Notes under the pieces: model-generated
Database searches by the model: none
What the model was told of the DNA's origin: nothing
What the model saw: the letters and a program-made list of their open reading frames with translations, nothing else
NCBI RefSeq assembly: GCF_009184635.1
Contig: NZ_WELI01000005.1
Location: 669,150-733,149, forward strand
Source: Rudanella paleaurantiibacter
GTDB taxonomy: Bacteria; Bacteroidota; Bacteroidia; Cytophagales; Spirosomataceae
Direction of reading: 5' to 3'
DNA length: 64,000 nucleotides
Shown here: positions 27,059 to 35,694 of the stretch, in pieces
Layout: every line of letters starts with the position of its first letter
How positions within the stretch are numbered: position 1 is the stretch's first letter
Translations under genes and position numbers: made by a program

Positions 27059-29173
27059 TCAGGGCAGGGCGAAGGCCACGTATTTATCGCCCGACCGGGT
27101 GTTGAGCTTCCCACCTCCGCAGGCAATCACAACGTACTGACGTCCACCCACCGAGTAGGTGCTGGGGGAGGCATAGCCAGCCGCCGGGAGTCCGGTTTGC
27201 CAGAGGGTTTTGCCGGTTCGGGTGTCGATAGCCCGCAACTGCTCGTCTTTACTGGCCGCCACAAACAGCAGACCGCTACCCGTTACGAGCGGGCCGCCGT
27301 AATTGTCGGTACCCGTGGGCGGAATCCCTTTGGCTGTCAGCTCTTTGTACTCGCCCAGAGGCACCTGCCAGCGGTGCTCGCCCGTGTTTAGGTCAATGGC
27401 CGTGAGCGTGCCCCAGGGCGGAGCACTCACCGGGTAGCCATTACTATCGTACCAGCGATTGTAGCCCGTATGCCGATACGGTAATTTTGGTTGGGGAGCT
27501 TTCGCTTGAGTAACCGCCGATGCCCCCCCCGCCGTTGGGTTGAACAGAAAGTCGACAATCGCCTTATGCTCGGCTTCGGGCAAGTGCGAAAACGACGGCA
27601 TCAGTCCCCGGCCCGTTTTCAGCACCTGATGCACAGCCTCGGCCGACAACCGGGCTTCGAGCCCCACCAGACCTGGGTACGAGCCGTCATGATTCCCCCG
27701 CCGGTCGGAGCCGTGGCAACTGGCGCACCGCAGCGTGTAGAGCTGTGCGCCCAGCGACATACCTTTATCAGCGGGTACCTCATTCGGAACCAGCGACGAA
27801 TACACCGGATTTTGCTTGGCCGGAATGTACATAACCCCGCCCGGATCAACCGCCGCCCCCCCCCATTGTGCCCCCCCGTCGGTGCCGGGGTAAAATACGG
27901 TCATCTGGCCCGTAAGCGGCAGGTACGGGCTACCGGTGCGGGCCGTTCGGAGCCGGGCCACAATCTCATTGCGGTTAGCGGCCCAGGGGTTTATATCGAC
28001 CTCGGTGAACGTCTGTCGGGTAAACGGAGCCGGTTTGAGCGGTACTGGCTGGGTTGGGCTGGGATACTCACCCGGCATGGCATCGGTCGCGTACGGGCGC
28101 TCCTCAACCGGAAACAGGGGTTTTCCCATCACCCGGTCGAACACAAATACGTGGCCCTGCTTGGTCGTCTGCGCTACCGCGTCAATACGTTTACCCCCGT
28201 GTACAACCGTCAGCAGATTGGGCGGAGAAGGCGGGTCGCGGTCCCATATGTCGTGATGCACCAGCTGAAAATGCCAGATTCGTTTACCCGTCCGGGCGTC
28301 GAGCGCCAGCAGGCAATTGGCAAAAAGGTTGTCGCCCCGCCGGTTGCCACCGTAAAAATCGTAAGCCGCCGAGCCCGTCGGCACGTACACAATACCCCGT
28401 TGGCGGTCAATCGCCATACCCGCCCAGGCATTGGCCCCACCGAGCCGGTCGCGCGGATTAGCGGGTTGCCAGGTGTCGTATCCAAACTCACCCGGCTTCG
28501 GAATGGTGTGAAACGTCCAGACGAGTTTACCCGTGCGTACGTCGTAGGCCCGAATGTCGCCCAGCAAAGCGGTTTCGCCTTCGGCTACGCGAGCCCCCAC
28601 AATAATCAGATTTTCGAAAATGGTATTGGGCGTATTGGCCTGCACGTAGGTATCGCCCCCCGGCCGTTCGATACCCTCTTTCAGGTCGATTCGCCCCCCC
28701 TGCCCAAACCCGTCGATTGGCTTACCCGTGCGGGCATCGAGGGCGTAAAGCCACGGCCCGTACCCGAAAAAAATGCGTTGGTCGGCACCGGAGGCCCAGT
28801 ATGTAACACCCCGGCTGGTTGTTCCACCTCCTCCGGTCAGGCGGGTGCGCCAACGTTCCCGGCCGGTAGCAGCATCGAGGGCAAAGGCCTGCGTGCCAGC
28901 CGATACACCATACAGCACCCCATCGATCACAATGGGGTTACATTGCATTTGGGTACGGTTGTTCACGGTATCGGCCCCACCGGATGCATACGTCCAGGCA
29001 ACGCGCAGCCCCCCCACGTTGGCGGGAGTAATTTGGCTCAGGGGTGAATAGTGATTTCGGGTACCGTCGCCGTTGTATTCGGTCCAGTTTACATCGGGCT
29101 GCTGAGGCCGAAACGCCAGTTGAGTGGCACCGAGCAGCACTACCGCCCCGACTAAATACCTGAGCATACGCAT
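27059..29173 (-). CDS. PQQ-dependent dehydrogenase with inserted cytochrome c domain
   Basis: A 704-residue exported quinoprotein (signal MRMLRYLVGAVVLLGATQLA). Propeller blades show PQQ-type W-motifs (ALDARTGKRIW, FVFDRVMGKPLF). A cytochrome c domain with CASCH at residues 483-487 and a likely Met ligand in GLMPSFSHL is inserted near the end of the propeller, after which the last blades resume (GTLTAIDLNTGEHRW). This arrangement is known in soluble or membrane-bound glucose/sorbosone-type dehydrogenases of Bacteroidota. It probably oxidises a sugar or alcohol in the periplasm and passes electrons to the inserted haem. It ends close to the convergent MlaF-like gene. Confidence 0.85.
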   Translation of the reverse strand: MRMLRYLVGAVVLLGATQLAFRPQQPDVNWTEYNGDGTRNHYSPLSQITPANVGGLRVAWTYASGGADTVNNRTQMQCNPIVIDGVLYGVSAGTQAFALDAATGRERWRTRLTGGGGTTSRGVTYWASGADQRIFFGYGPWLYALDARTGKPIDGFGQGGRIDLKEGIERPGGDTYVQANTPNTIFENLIIVGARVAEGETALLGDIRAYDVRTGKLVWTFHTIPKPGEFGYDTWQPANPRDRLGGANAWAGMAIDRQRGIVYVPTGSAAYDFYGGNRRGDNLFANCLLALDARTGKRIWHFQLVHHDIWDRDPPSPPNLLTVVHGGKRIDAVAQTTKQGHVFVFDRVMGKPLFPVEERPYATDAMPGEYPSPTQPVPLKPAPFTRQTFTEVDINPWAANRNEIVARLRTARTGSPYLPLTGQMTVFYPGTDGGAQWGGAAVDPGGVMYIPAKQNPVYSSLVPNEVPADKGMSLGAQLYTLRCASCHGSDRRGNHDGSYPGLVGLEARLSAEAVHQVLKTGRGLMPSFSHLPEAEHKAIVDFLFNPTAGGASAVTQAKAPQPKLPYRHTGYNRWYDSNGYPVSAPPWGTLTAIDLNTGEHRWQVPLGEYKELTAKGIPPTGTDNYGGPLVTGSGLLFVAASKDEQLRAIDTRTGKTLWQTGLPAAGYASPSTYSVGGRQYVVIACGGGKLNTRSGDKYVAFALP

Positions 29174-29221
29174 GGTGGAAAGAATGGTGGTTCGGTGGTA
29201 GAAGCTCCCCTACCACCGGGT

Positions 29222-30790
29222 TTACCCATCAGACCGGGAGGGTGCGGGTTGCTGCGCGGGCCGTCGCCGAATCCGTTGCAGGGCCAGCCGCACGGTATCG
29301 CGCTCGACAATGGCAATAATGCCCAGATACAGCACAAACAACGTCATGTGGTAAGGCACCGAAATCCAGAGATTCGGTATCTGAACCAGACTTGACCCGT
29401 AAATGAGCAGTCCGGCACTGACAATGTAGAAAAATGCCGAGCGTAGGTGATAAGGCACCGGGTAATATTTCTCACCCAGAACATAACACAGCACCATCAT
29501 GACGAAGCTCGAGGCCAGAAACGCCCACGCACAGCCCATATAGCCCATTTTGGGGATAAGCAGCACGTTGAACAGGGCCGTAACCGCTGTACCCACCACG
29601 GTGATGATTGTACCGAAACTTGTTTTGTCGCTCAGCTTAAACCAGAACGAAATGTTGTAGTACACACCCAGCAGCAGATTGGCCAATAGCAGAATAGGGA
29701 CAACGCCCAACCCTACCCGGTACTCCGCCGATAGGGTCAGCTTACCAATGATGTCCAGATTCAGACTCACCCCTACCCACAACACCACGCATACGATAAT
29801 GAACCACTTGGTAACGTCGGCCAGCAGTTTGGGTGAGTTTTTGTCTTCGGCCCGGCTGAAAAAGAACGGATCGGCTGCAAACTTGAACGAATTGATAGCC
29901 AGGGCCATGAAAATCGACAGCTTAAGGCAGTTACCGTAGATACCGAGGGCATCTTTGGCGGTAAGGCCGGGGTAAAACCCGTCGGGCAGAAACTGCCGGA
30001 GCAGCAGCCGGTCGGTGAGTTGGTTGAGCACCCCCGAGAGGCCCGTGAGCATAATCGGGAACGAATACGCCAACAGCGTTTGGGTAGCCGCCCGGTCGAG
30101 CGTAAACCGAAACCCGCTGAAGGCGTTGCGGAGCAGCACGAGATATAAGCCGTTGGCAATCAGGTTGGCCAGCAAAATATAGGCTGGGCCAATTTCGGGG
30201 CGGTAAATAAACGCAGCCACCGGGCGCAAGGCGGGCAGGTAGTCACCCTCGGCAATGTCTTTGCACAAAACAATAAAGAAAACGTTGAGCGCCACATTGA
30301 TCAGAATGTTGAGCACCTTGGCCAACACAAACTGTTTGGCCTTGTTCTCGACCCGTAACCGCGCAAACGGCACCGCCATAATGGTGTCAATAGCCAGAAT
30401 AACTCCGCCCCACATAACGGCGATTCCCTCGCCGGGGTAGCCCATCTGTACGGCAATCTGATCGGCAAACAGGGTCGTCAGCAAAGCAGGTATCAGGCCC
30501 GACAAGATCAGTAGACTCGTGCTCCGGTTAAATACCAGCTGACGTTCGTCGGCACGCTCATCGCCTTTGGCACGGGCCGCAAACCGAAAATAAGCCGTTT
30601 CGAGACCGAGGGTGTAAATAGCCAGCAAGACCCCTATCCAGGCATAGATGGTCACGTTGGACGACAAATCAGCGGGTTGACGGAAGGCGTACGTTTGAAT
30701 AGGAGCCAGCGCGAAGTTGATCGACCGCGCCAGAATGGTGCTGATGCCGTACAACGCGGTATCACTGGCTAATTTCTTGAAGGTACTCAT
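29222..30790 (-). CDS. Oligosaccharide flippase / polysaccharide biosynthesis membrane protein
   Basis: A 522-residue inner-membrane protein with about 12-14 hydrophobic segments. The N-terminus (FKKLASDTALYGISTILARSINFALAPI) and the region AYSFPIMLTGLSGVLNQLTDRLLL are typical of the MVF/Wzx-like polysaccharide biosynthesis family, which flips lipid-linked sugars. The C-terminal tail is basic (RIRRRPAQQPAPSR). No glycosyltransferases are adjacent, so its polymer is unknown. It lies 48 bases upstream of the quinoprotein gene on the same strand. Confidence 0.85.
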   Translation of the reverse strand: MSTFKKLASDTALYGISTILARSINFALAPIQTYAFRQPADLSSNVTIYAWIGVLLAIYTLGLETAYFRFAARAKGDERADERQLVFNRSTSLLILSGLIPALLTTLFADQIAVQMGYPGEGIAVMWGGVILAIDTIMAVPFARLRVENKAKQFVLAKVLNILINVALNVFFIVLCKDIAEGDYLPALRPVAAFIYRPEIGPAYILLANLIANGLYLVLLRNAFSGFRFTLDRAATQTLLAYSFPIMLTGLSGVLNQLTDRLLLRQFLPDGFYPGLTAKDALGIYGNCLKLSIFMALAINSFKFAADPFFFSRAEDKNSPKLLADVTKWFIIVCVVLWVGVSLNLDIIGKLTLSAEYRVGLGVVPILLLANLLLGVYYNISFWFKLSDKTSFGTIITVVGTAVTALFNVLLIPKMGYMGCAWAFLASSFVMMVLCYVLGEKYYPVPYHLRSAFFYIVSAGLLIYGSSLVQIPNLWISVPYHMTLFVLYLGIIAIVERDTVRLALQRIRRRPAQQPAPSRSDG

Positions 30791-30851
30791 GTACGGATAC
30801 GATTAGGCGGGCAAAGATACAGCCTCCGTTGGGTTGTCGGTGCCGGGGGCG

Positions 30852-30859
30852 TATCTTTG
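30852..30859 (+). promoter_or_regulatory. -7 box TATCTTTG upstream of purH
   Basis: TATCTTTG matches the -7 consensus and lies about 118 bases before the purH ATG, so the transcript would start near 30866 and contain the structured leader at 30873-30952. Confidence 0.55.
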
Positions 30860-30872
30860 CGGCTCCGTGTCA

Positions 30873-30952
30873 ATGTATAACGAACCCTGTGTACGGAATA
30901 ACGTGTAGCGGATACTCCCGCGATAGGTTAGGCGCGACCTGCCGTTATACAT
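30873..30952 (+). ncRNA. Structured purH leader of unknown class
   Basis: ATGTATAACG (30873-30882) and CGTTATACAT (30943-30952) are perfect complements and close an 80-base element. Inside are three possible hairpins: TGTACG/CGTGTA (30890-30895 with 30902-30907, two wobbles), GCGG/CCGC (30908-30911 with 30918-30921) and AGGT/ACCT (30925-30928 with 30937-30940). That gives a four-way-junction-like fold directly downstream of a -7 box and 24 bases before the purH ATG. It does not fit the ZTP, purine, THF or ykkC-type consensus I know, nor a tRNA (no T-loop motif). A regulatory RNA is inferred. Confidence 0.4.
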
Positions 30953-30976
30953 TTTCCATTATTCATTCTCCATTAT

Positions 30977-32500
30977 ATGAAAAAAATAGCTTCCGCTCTG
31001 CTGTCAGTTTACTACAAGGATGGTCTCGAACCCATTGTCCGCCTGTTGCACGAGCAGGGTGTTACGCTCTATTCAACGGGTGGCACGCAGACCTTCATTG
31101 AACAACTGGGGATTCCCGTTATCCCGGTTGAAGACCTGACCGGCTACCCGTCTATTTTCGGCGGCCGCGTAAAAACCCTGCACCCGGCGGTGTTTGGGGG
31201 TATTTTGTACCGGCGCGACCTGCCCGAAGACGTTGCCCAGGCCGAGCGGCATCAGATTCCGGCCATCGACATGGTGGTGGTCGATCTGTATCCTTTTGAG
31301 GAGACGGTAGCCTCTGGCGCATCGGCGGAAGATATTATCGAGAAAATCGACATTGGCGGTATCTCGCTCATCCGGGCCGGGGCCAAAAATTTTGCCGACA
31401 CCCTCATCGTCTCGTCGCGCAACCAGTACGCTGATGTTTTGTCAATTCTGACGGCCAAAAGCGGAGCCACCGATCTGGACGACCGCCGTCGGTACGCGCA
31501 GGAGGCTTTTGCCACCACCTCGCACTACGATACAGCCATCAACAAGTACTTTGTGGGGCAGTCGGCAACCGAACTTTCGGACACGAAAGCGGGCCACGCT
31601 ACGGTACTTCGGTATGGCGAAAACCCGCATCAGTCGGCTACGTTCTACGGCGATCTGGATGCTATGTTCGACAAGCTGCATGGTAAAGAGCTGTCGTTCA
31701 ACAACCTGGTCGATGTGGACGCCTGCATTCAGCTGATTGATGAGTTCGCCGACGAGTCGGCCGCGTTTGCCATTATCAAACACACCAACGCCTGCGGGGT
31801 AGCTACAGCCCCCACGGCCAAAGAAGCGTACCTCAACGCGCTGGCCTGCGACCCGGTTTCGGCCTTCGGCGGTGTGGTGGTCACTAACCGCCCGGTTGAT
31901 CTCGAAACGGCCGAGGAGCTGAACAAGCTCTTCATGGAAATTCTGATTGCACCGGAGTTCGCGCCGGAGGCCCTGACGTTGCTGCAATCGAAGAAGAACC
32001 GGATTTTGCTGCGCCGGAAACCCGTTGAGCTGCCCACCAAACTGGTGAAGACTATCCTGAACGGCGTGCTGGAACAGGACAAAGACAACCGCACCGAAAC
32101 CGGAGCCGACTTTACGGTAGTGACCGACAAAGCCCCCACCGACAGCGAAGTGAAGGCGCTCGAATTTGCCCTGAAGGTGTGTAAGCACACTAAATCGAAC
32201 ACGATTGTGCTGGCCAAGGAAGGTCAATTACTGGCCAGTGGCGTAGGCCAAACGTCACGGGTCGATGCGCTGCGGCAGGCCATTGAGAAAGCCCACGCGT
32301 TTGGGTTCGACCTGAACGGTTCGGTGATGGCGTCGGATGCGTTTTTCCCTTTCCCCGATTGCGTCGAAATCGCGCATCAGGCGGGAATTACGGCCGTGGT
32401 GCAGCCAGGTGGCTCCATCCGCGACAAAGACTCAGTCGACTACTGCAACGCCAACGGATTGGCGATGGTAACTACCGGCGTGCGGCATTTCAAGCATTAA
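30977..32500 (+). CDS. purH: Bifunctional AICAR formyltransferase / IMP cyclohydrolase
   Basis: A 507-residue enzyme for the last two steps of de novo IMP synthesis. The N-terminal MGS-like IMP cyclohydrolase domain has STGGTQTFIEQ, RVKTLHPAVFGGIL and KIDIGGISLIRAGAKN. The formyltransferase domain has RYGENPHQSATFYG, the catalytic Lys-His in IIKHTNACGVA, and ASDAFFPFPD. The end VQPGGSIRDKDSVDYCNANGLAMVTTGVRHFKH is diagnostic. A structured leader and a -7 box precede it. Not part of a visible purine operon. Confidence 0.97.
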   Translation: MKKIASALLSVYYKDGLEPIVRLLHEQGVTLYSTGGTQTFIEQLGIPVIPVEDLTGYPSIFGGRVKTLHPAVFGGILYRRDLPEDVAQAERHQIPAIDMVVVDLYPFEETVASGASAEDIIEKIDIGGISLIRAGAKNFADTLIVSSRNQYADVLSILTAKSGATDLDDRRRYAQEAFATTSHYDTAINKYFVGQSATELSDTKAGHATVLRYGENPHQSATFYGDLDAMFDKLHGKELSFNNLVDVDACIQLIDEFADESAAFAIIKHTNACGVATAPTAKEAYLNALACDPVSAFGGVVVTNRPVDLETAEELNKLFMEILIAPEFAPEALTLLQSKKNRILLRRKPVELPTKLVKTILNGVLEQDKDNRTETGADFTVVTDKAPTDSEVKALEFALKVCKHTKSNTIVLAKEGQLLASGVGQTSRVDALRQAIEKAHAFGFDLNGSVMASDAFFPFPDCVEIAHQAGITAVVQPGGSIRDKDSVDYCNANGLAMVTTGVRHFKH

Positions 32501-32540
32501 TTTTATACATTTCGCTACGGTAATCTATAAAATTGGCTCT

Positions 32541-32640
32541 CAGTACTGGACATTAGATGTTGGACACTGGACGTTAGACTTCTCTACAGAATGGTAACAG
32601 GTCTAACGTCTGGTGTCTGAAGTCAGAATGTCCAGCACTG
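32541..32640. repeat. Palindromic repeat of the AGTACTGGACATT family, copy 2
   Basis: Arms of about 40 bases (32541-32579 and 32601-32640) are reverse complements with several mismatches. The complement of the right arm matches the left arm of the copy at 11451 almost base for base. It lies between purH and plsC. Confidence 0.75.
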
Positions 32641-32734
32641 AAAAATTGGCTAACGGCTAACCGATTAACGACAAGCCTGTACTGGGAACTCGACCTTTCA
32701 CCTTGCAGGTTTGTCGTTTGTCTTTTCTAACCCT

Positions 32735-33484
32735 ATGCGACTGCTTTACACGATCTGGTGCGCCCTGCTGTTTGCTATCCTGTTCACGCTGTTTTTCCCG
32801 TTTATTTTTCTGTGTATTCAATGGGATAGTACTCGGCGGTACGCGCAGGAGGCCGTGCGGCTTATGGGTCAATGCTTTTTCTTCCTGATTGGCATGCCCA
32901 TTCGGGTCGATTGGCGGTTTCGGCCCGACGCTAAGCAGGCGTATGTTTACTGTGCCAACCATTTTTCGTACTTCGACATTGCCGTGACGGGTGTGGTTGT
33001 ACCCGGATTCTACGCGTTTATCGGCAAAAAAGGCGTTAAGAAAATCCCTCTGTTCGGGTACATGTTTGCCCGGCTGCATATCATGGTCGACCGGGAAGCC
33101 GCCCGTAGCCGTGCCTATTCGCTGGCCAAATCGATTCGGGTACTTAAGGAAGGGCGGAGCATCATTATTTTTCCGGAGGGCGGTATTCTGACCAAAGAGC
33201 CCCCCAAAATGGCGTATCCGTTTAAGGATGGTGCGTTTATCATGGCCATTCAGCAGCAGGTACCCATTGTGCCTATGACGCTGGTGAATAACCACTACAT
33301 TTTGCCCGACGAATCGCCCATTCGGATGCGCTGGTCCCCGGTCAAGGTCGTATTTCACGAACCTATTCCGACCACCGGCCTTACCCCTAACGACCTCGAC
33401 CAGCTGAAGGAGCAAACCTTCCGCATCATTGATAATGAACTACATAGCCAGTGGGCTAAAACGATACCCTATGAAAGTCGATAA
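32735..33484 (+). CDS. 1-acyl-sn-glycerol-3-phosphate acyltransferase (PlsC-like)
   Basis: A 249-residue membrane-associated acyltransferase. The first 30 residues form a hydrophobic anchor (LYTIWCALLFAILFTLFF). The catalytic motif NHxSxxD is NHFSYFD and the glycerol-phosphate motif is IIFPEGGI. It makes phosphatidic acid from lysophosphatidic acid by family. Its 3' end overlaps the start of gatC by 14 bases. The ATG at 32735 fits family length. Confidence 0.88.
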   Translation: MRLLYTIWCALLFAILFTLFFPFIFLCIQWDSTRRYAQEAVRLMGQCFFFLIGMPIRVDWRFRPDAKQAYVYCANHFSYFDIAVTGVVVPGFYAFIGKKGVKKIPLFGYMFARLHIMVDREAARSRAYSLAKSIRVLKEGRSIIIFPEGGILTKEPPKMAYPFKDGAFIMAIQQQVPIVPMTLVNNHYILPDESPIRMRWSPVKVVFHEPIPTTGLTPNDLDQLKEQTFRIIDNELHSQWAKTIPYESR

Positions 33485-33758
33485 AGAGACCTTACAGAAG
33501 ATTGCCCACCTCGCCCGTCTGGAGGTTCGGCCTGAAGAAGAAGCCGAGCTGCTCAACAGCCTTAATGGCGTACTGAACTGGATGGAGCAACTCAATGAAG
33601 TTGACACTACGGGCGTGGAGCCGCTGATGCACATTTCGCCCGATCTGAACGTACTGCGTGACGATGCGGTGGCCAATCATCTCCCCCGCGCACAAGCCCT
33701 CGCCAACGCACCGCAGCACGACGAGACCTTTTTCCAGGTGCCGAAGGTGATGGAATAA
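33471..33758 (+). CDS. gatC: Asp-tRNA(Asn)/Glu-tRNA(Gln) amidotransferase subunit C
   Basis: A 95-residue protein with the usual GatC features: VDKETLQKIAHLARLEVRPEEEAEL, LNWMEQLNEVDTTGVEPLMH and VLRDDAV, ending in the short FFQVPKVME. GatC links GatA and GatB of the transamidosome. It is translationally coupled to plsC through a 14-base overlap. The start MKVDKETLQ was chosen over an upstream ATG inside plsC. Confidence 0.92.
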   Translation: MKVDKETLQKIAHLARLEVRPEEEAELLNSLNGVLNWMEQLNEVDTTGVEPLMHISPDLNVLRDDAVANHLPRAQALANAPQHDETFFQVPKVME

Positions 33759-33764
33759 TGGGTA

Positions 33765-33864
33765 GTAAATAATGGATAATTCGTAATGGATAATGTGGTT
33801 TGGTTGAGCACAAGCCCATGCCTCATTATCCATTACTCACTGAACATTATCCATTATTTATTAC
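33765..33864. repeat. AT-rich nested inverted repeat of the AATGGATAAT type
   Basis: GTAATGGATAATG (33783-33795) pairs with 33824-33836, and AATAATGGATAAT (33768-33780) pairs with 33846-33858. The element starts just after the gatC stop and runs into the 3' end of the omega-amidase gene, whose stop codon lies in the right outer arm. Confidence 0.75.
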
Positions 33865-34620
33865 AAACTCATCAGCATCGAGATGGGCGGGGAATTTGGC
33901 CCGAAACTCGTTCAACTCGTCGAACGAGAGGGTTTGCTGATGCGCCGTTGGGGTTTCGTACTGCCGAAACAGCACCTCGCCCTTTGGGTTGATGATGGCC
34001 GAACCACCAGCATAATGGTGCCCGTTGACATCGTCGCCAACCCGATTGACACCAATCACATAACTCAGATTTTCAATAGCGCGGGCTTGTAGCAGCGTAT
34101 CCCAGGGTTGCTGCCGCACGGCGGGCCAGTTGGCTACGTATAGCAGTAGGTCGTAGGCTTGGGGGGTGTTGCGACTCCAGACCGGAAAACGCAGATCGTA
34201 ACAAATAAGCGGGCAGATACGCCAGCCCCGCCACGTCCGAATCAGGCGCGACTCGCCCGCTGTGTACAATTTATCCTCGCCCGCCATTCTGAACAGGTGC
34301 CGCTTGTCGTAAGTGGCAAACTGCCCGTCGGGCTCCATCCAAAGCAACCGATTCACGTACTGCCCATTGTCGCGCACCACGTAGCTACCCGTCACGGCGG
34401 CATTGGTCTGAGCGGCCATTTGCTGCATCCAGCGGTGGGTGGTCAGGCGCGGGGCCTCGGCCACTGCGGGGGCCTCCATCGTAAACCCCGTTGTAAACAT
34501 TTCGGGCAGTACAATAAGGTCAGTGGGTTGGGGCAGACCAAAGATAGTCTCCTCCAGCGCGGCCCGATTCGCCACCGGGTCGTGCCAGTGCAGGGAGGTT
34601 TGGAGGAGGGTTACGTTCAT
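33847..34620 (-). CDS. Carbon-nitrogen hydrolase, omega-amidase (Nit2/YafV-like)
   Basis: A 257-residue cytoplasmic hydrolase of the nitrilase superfamily. The Glu-Lys-Cys triad is Glu40 (IVLPEMFTTGF), Lys106 (TYDKRHLF) and Cys140 (LICYDLRFP). The pattern agrees with omega-amidases that hydrolyse alpha-ketoglutaramate or ketosuccinamate. The start overlaps the stop of def by four bases (ATGA), so they form one operon. The last residues VINNG and the stop are encoded by a palindromic repeat arm, so the original C-terminus may have been replaced. Confidence 0.87.
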   Translation of the reverse strand: MNVTLLQTSLHWHDPVANRAALEETIFGLPQPTDLIVLPEMFTTGFTMEAPAVAEAPRLTTHRWMQQMAAQTNAAVTGSYVVRDNGQYVNRLLWMEPDGQFATYDKRHLFRMAGEDKLYTAGESRLIRTWRGWRICPLICYDLRFPVWSRNTPQAYDLLLYVANWPAVRQQPWDTLLQARAIENLSYVIGVNRVGDDVNGHHYAGGSAIINPKGEVLFRQYETPTAHQQTLSFDELNEFRAKFPAHLDADEFVINNG

Positions 34621-35189
34621 CGTGGGAAACGCATACGGTAGTCGACATCCACCTTTCCTTTGGTAATATCGGTCAGTTTTTTCTTCAGCAACTGCCGTTT
34701 CAGGGGCGACAGGTAATCCGTAAAGAGCTTGCCTTCGAGGTGGTCGTACTCGTGCTGAATAATGCGGGCCGCCATACCGTCGTATTCCTCTTCGTGTTCG
34801 TTCCAGTCGGTATCGAAGTACCGAATTACAACCACTTCGGGCCGGTACACTTCCGCCCGGATTCCCGGAATACTCAGGCAGCCCTCTTCAAAACCCCATT
34901 CTTCGCCGGTTTCATCGACAATTTCGGGATTGATAAAGGTTTTCTTGAACCCTTCGAGGCTGGGGTCTTTGTCTTCCTCTTCTTCGTCCTCGTTAATGGC
35001 CGTCCCATCAACCACAAACATCCGAATGCCCTGCCCGATCTGGGGGGCGGCCAAACCAATACCCGACGACGCATACATGGTTTCAAACATGTCGTCGCTT
35101 AGTTTTTTTACATCCAGTTCGTCGGGGTTGATGTCCCGGGCCCGCTTGCGGAGGACCGGGTCACCGTACGCTACAATAGGGAGAATCAT
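34617..35189 (-). CDS. def: Peptide deformylase
   Basis: A 190-residue metalloenzyme that removes the formyl group from nascent proteins. The three motifs are present: SGIGLAAPQIG, EEGCLSIPG and QHEYDHLEG. An acidic insertion (EDEEEEDKD) lies before the second motif, as in other Bacteroidota. The start MILPIVAYGDPVLRK at 35189 was preferred over upstream starts lying within the palindromic repeat. It is coupled to the omega-amidase by a four-base overlap. Confidence 0.94.
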   Translation of the reverse strand: MILPIVAYGDPVLRKRARDINPDELDVKKLSDDMFETMYASSGIGLAAPQIGQGIRMFVVDGTAINEDEEEEDKDPSLEGFKKTFINPEIVDETGEEWGFEEGCLSIPGIRAEVYRPEVVVIRYFDTDWNEHEEEYDGMAARIIQHEYDHLEGKLFTDYLSPLKRQLLKKKLTDITKGKVDVDYRMRFPR

Positions 35190-35196
35190 AATTGAG

Positions 35197-35275
35197 AGTG
35201 ATGAGCTATAAGTGATGAGCGATGAGTAACAACAATAGTTCATCACTCATCACTCATCACTTATAGCTCATCGCT
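35197..35275. repeat. Imperfect inverted repeat of the GATGAGTGATGAG type
   Basis: Arms 35197-35227 and 35245-35275 are reverse complements over 31 bases with two mismatches around a 17-base spacer. The right arm contains the stop codon of ruvX. It lies in the gap between ruvX and def. Confidence 0.8.
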
Positions 35276-35687
35276 GATGTTGTTCCATAAATGATTGCAA
35301 AATGATAGCCGCGCTTACTTTATCGATGTTACCCGATTTTTCGCGCCGGTCTTTCTTCGTCGACCCGCTCGCAATCATAGCCTGTAGGGCCATTTTGCTC
35401 GTAAATCGCTCGTCGTGTAGATGAACGGGGGTTTCGGGAAAAGCGTTCTGCAAAGCACGCACAAACGACTTTACCCTTGGCGTATTGTCGGTATCGGTTC
35501 CATCGAGCCGCTTTGGCATTCCAACTACAAATCCCTCTACGGGCTCCGTCTGCACGTATTTTTTCAGGTAGGCCACCACCGTATGCGACGGAATGGTTTC
35601 CAGCGCCGATGCAATGAGTTGCAGGGGGTCGGTCACGGCAATTCCCGTGCGTTTGGCTCCAAAATCAATGGCAACGAGTCGTGGCAT
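35268..35687 (-). CDS. ruvX: Holliday junction resolvase-like RuvX (YqgF)
   Basis: A 139-residue RNase H-fold protein. The N-terminus MPRLVAIDFGAKRTGIAVTD holds the first catalytic Asp, followed by GFVVGMPKRLDGTD, HLHDERFTSKMA and the C-terminal KSGNIDKVSAAIIL with the last acidic residue. YqgF family members act on pre-16S rRNA 5' ends or on Holliday junctions. The start at 35687 fits the family and lies seven bases after a TATCTTTG -7 box, so the message is nearly leaderless. Confidence 0.9.
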   Translation of the reverse strand: MPRLVAIDFGAKRTGIAVTDPLQLIASALETIPSHTVVAYLKKYVQTEPVEGFVVGMPKRLDGTDTDNTPRVKSFVRALQNAFPETPVHLHDERFTSKMALQAMIASGSTKKDRREKSGNIDKVSAAIILQSFMEQHQR

Positions 35688-35694
35688 AGTACCA

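Noticed and set aside
27491..29047. Long 518-codon plus-strand frame opposite the quinoprotein gene
   Set aside because: It lies wholly antisense to a clear PQQ dehydrogenase; the residue mix is rich in Arg, Pro and His as expected for a GC-rich shadow.
30873..30952. Possible tRNA in the purH leader (closing stem with three hairpins)
   Set aside because: The closing stem is 10 bp instead of 7, and no T-loop TTCRA or CCA end is present.
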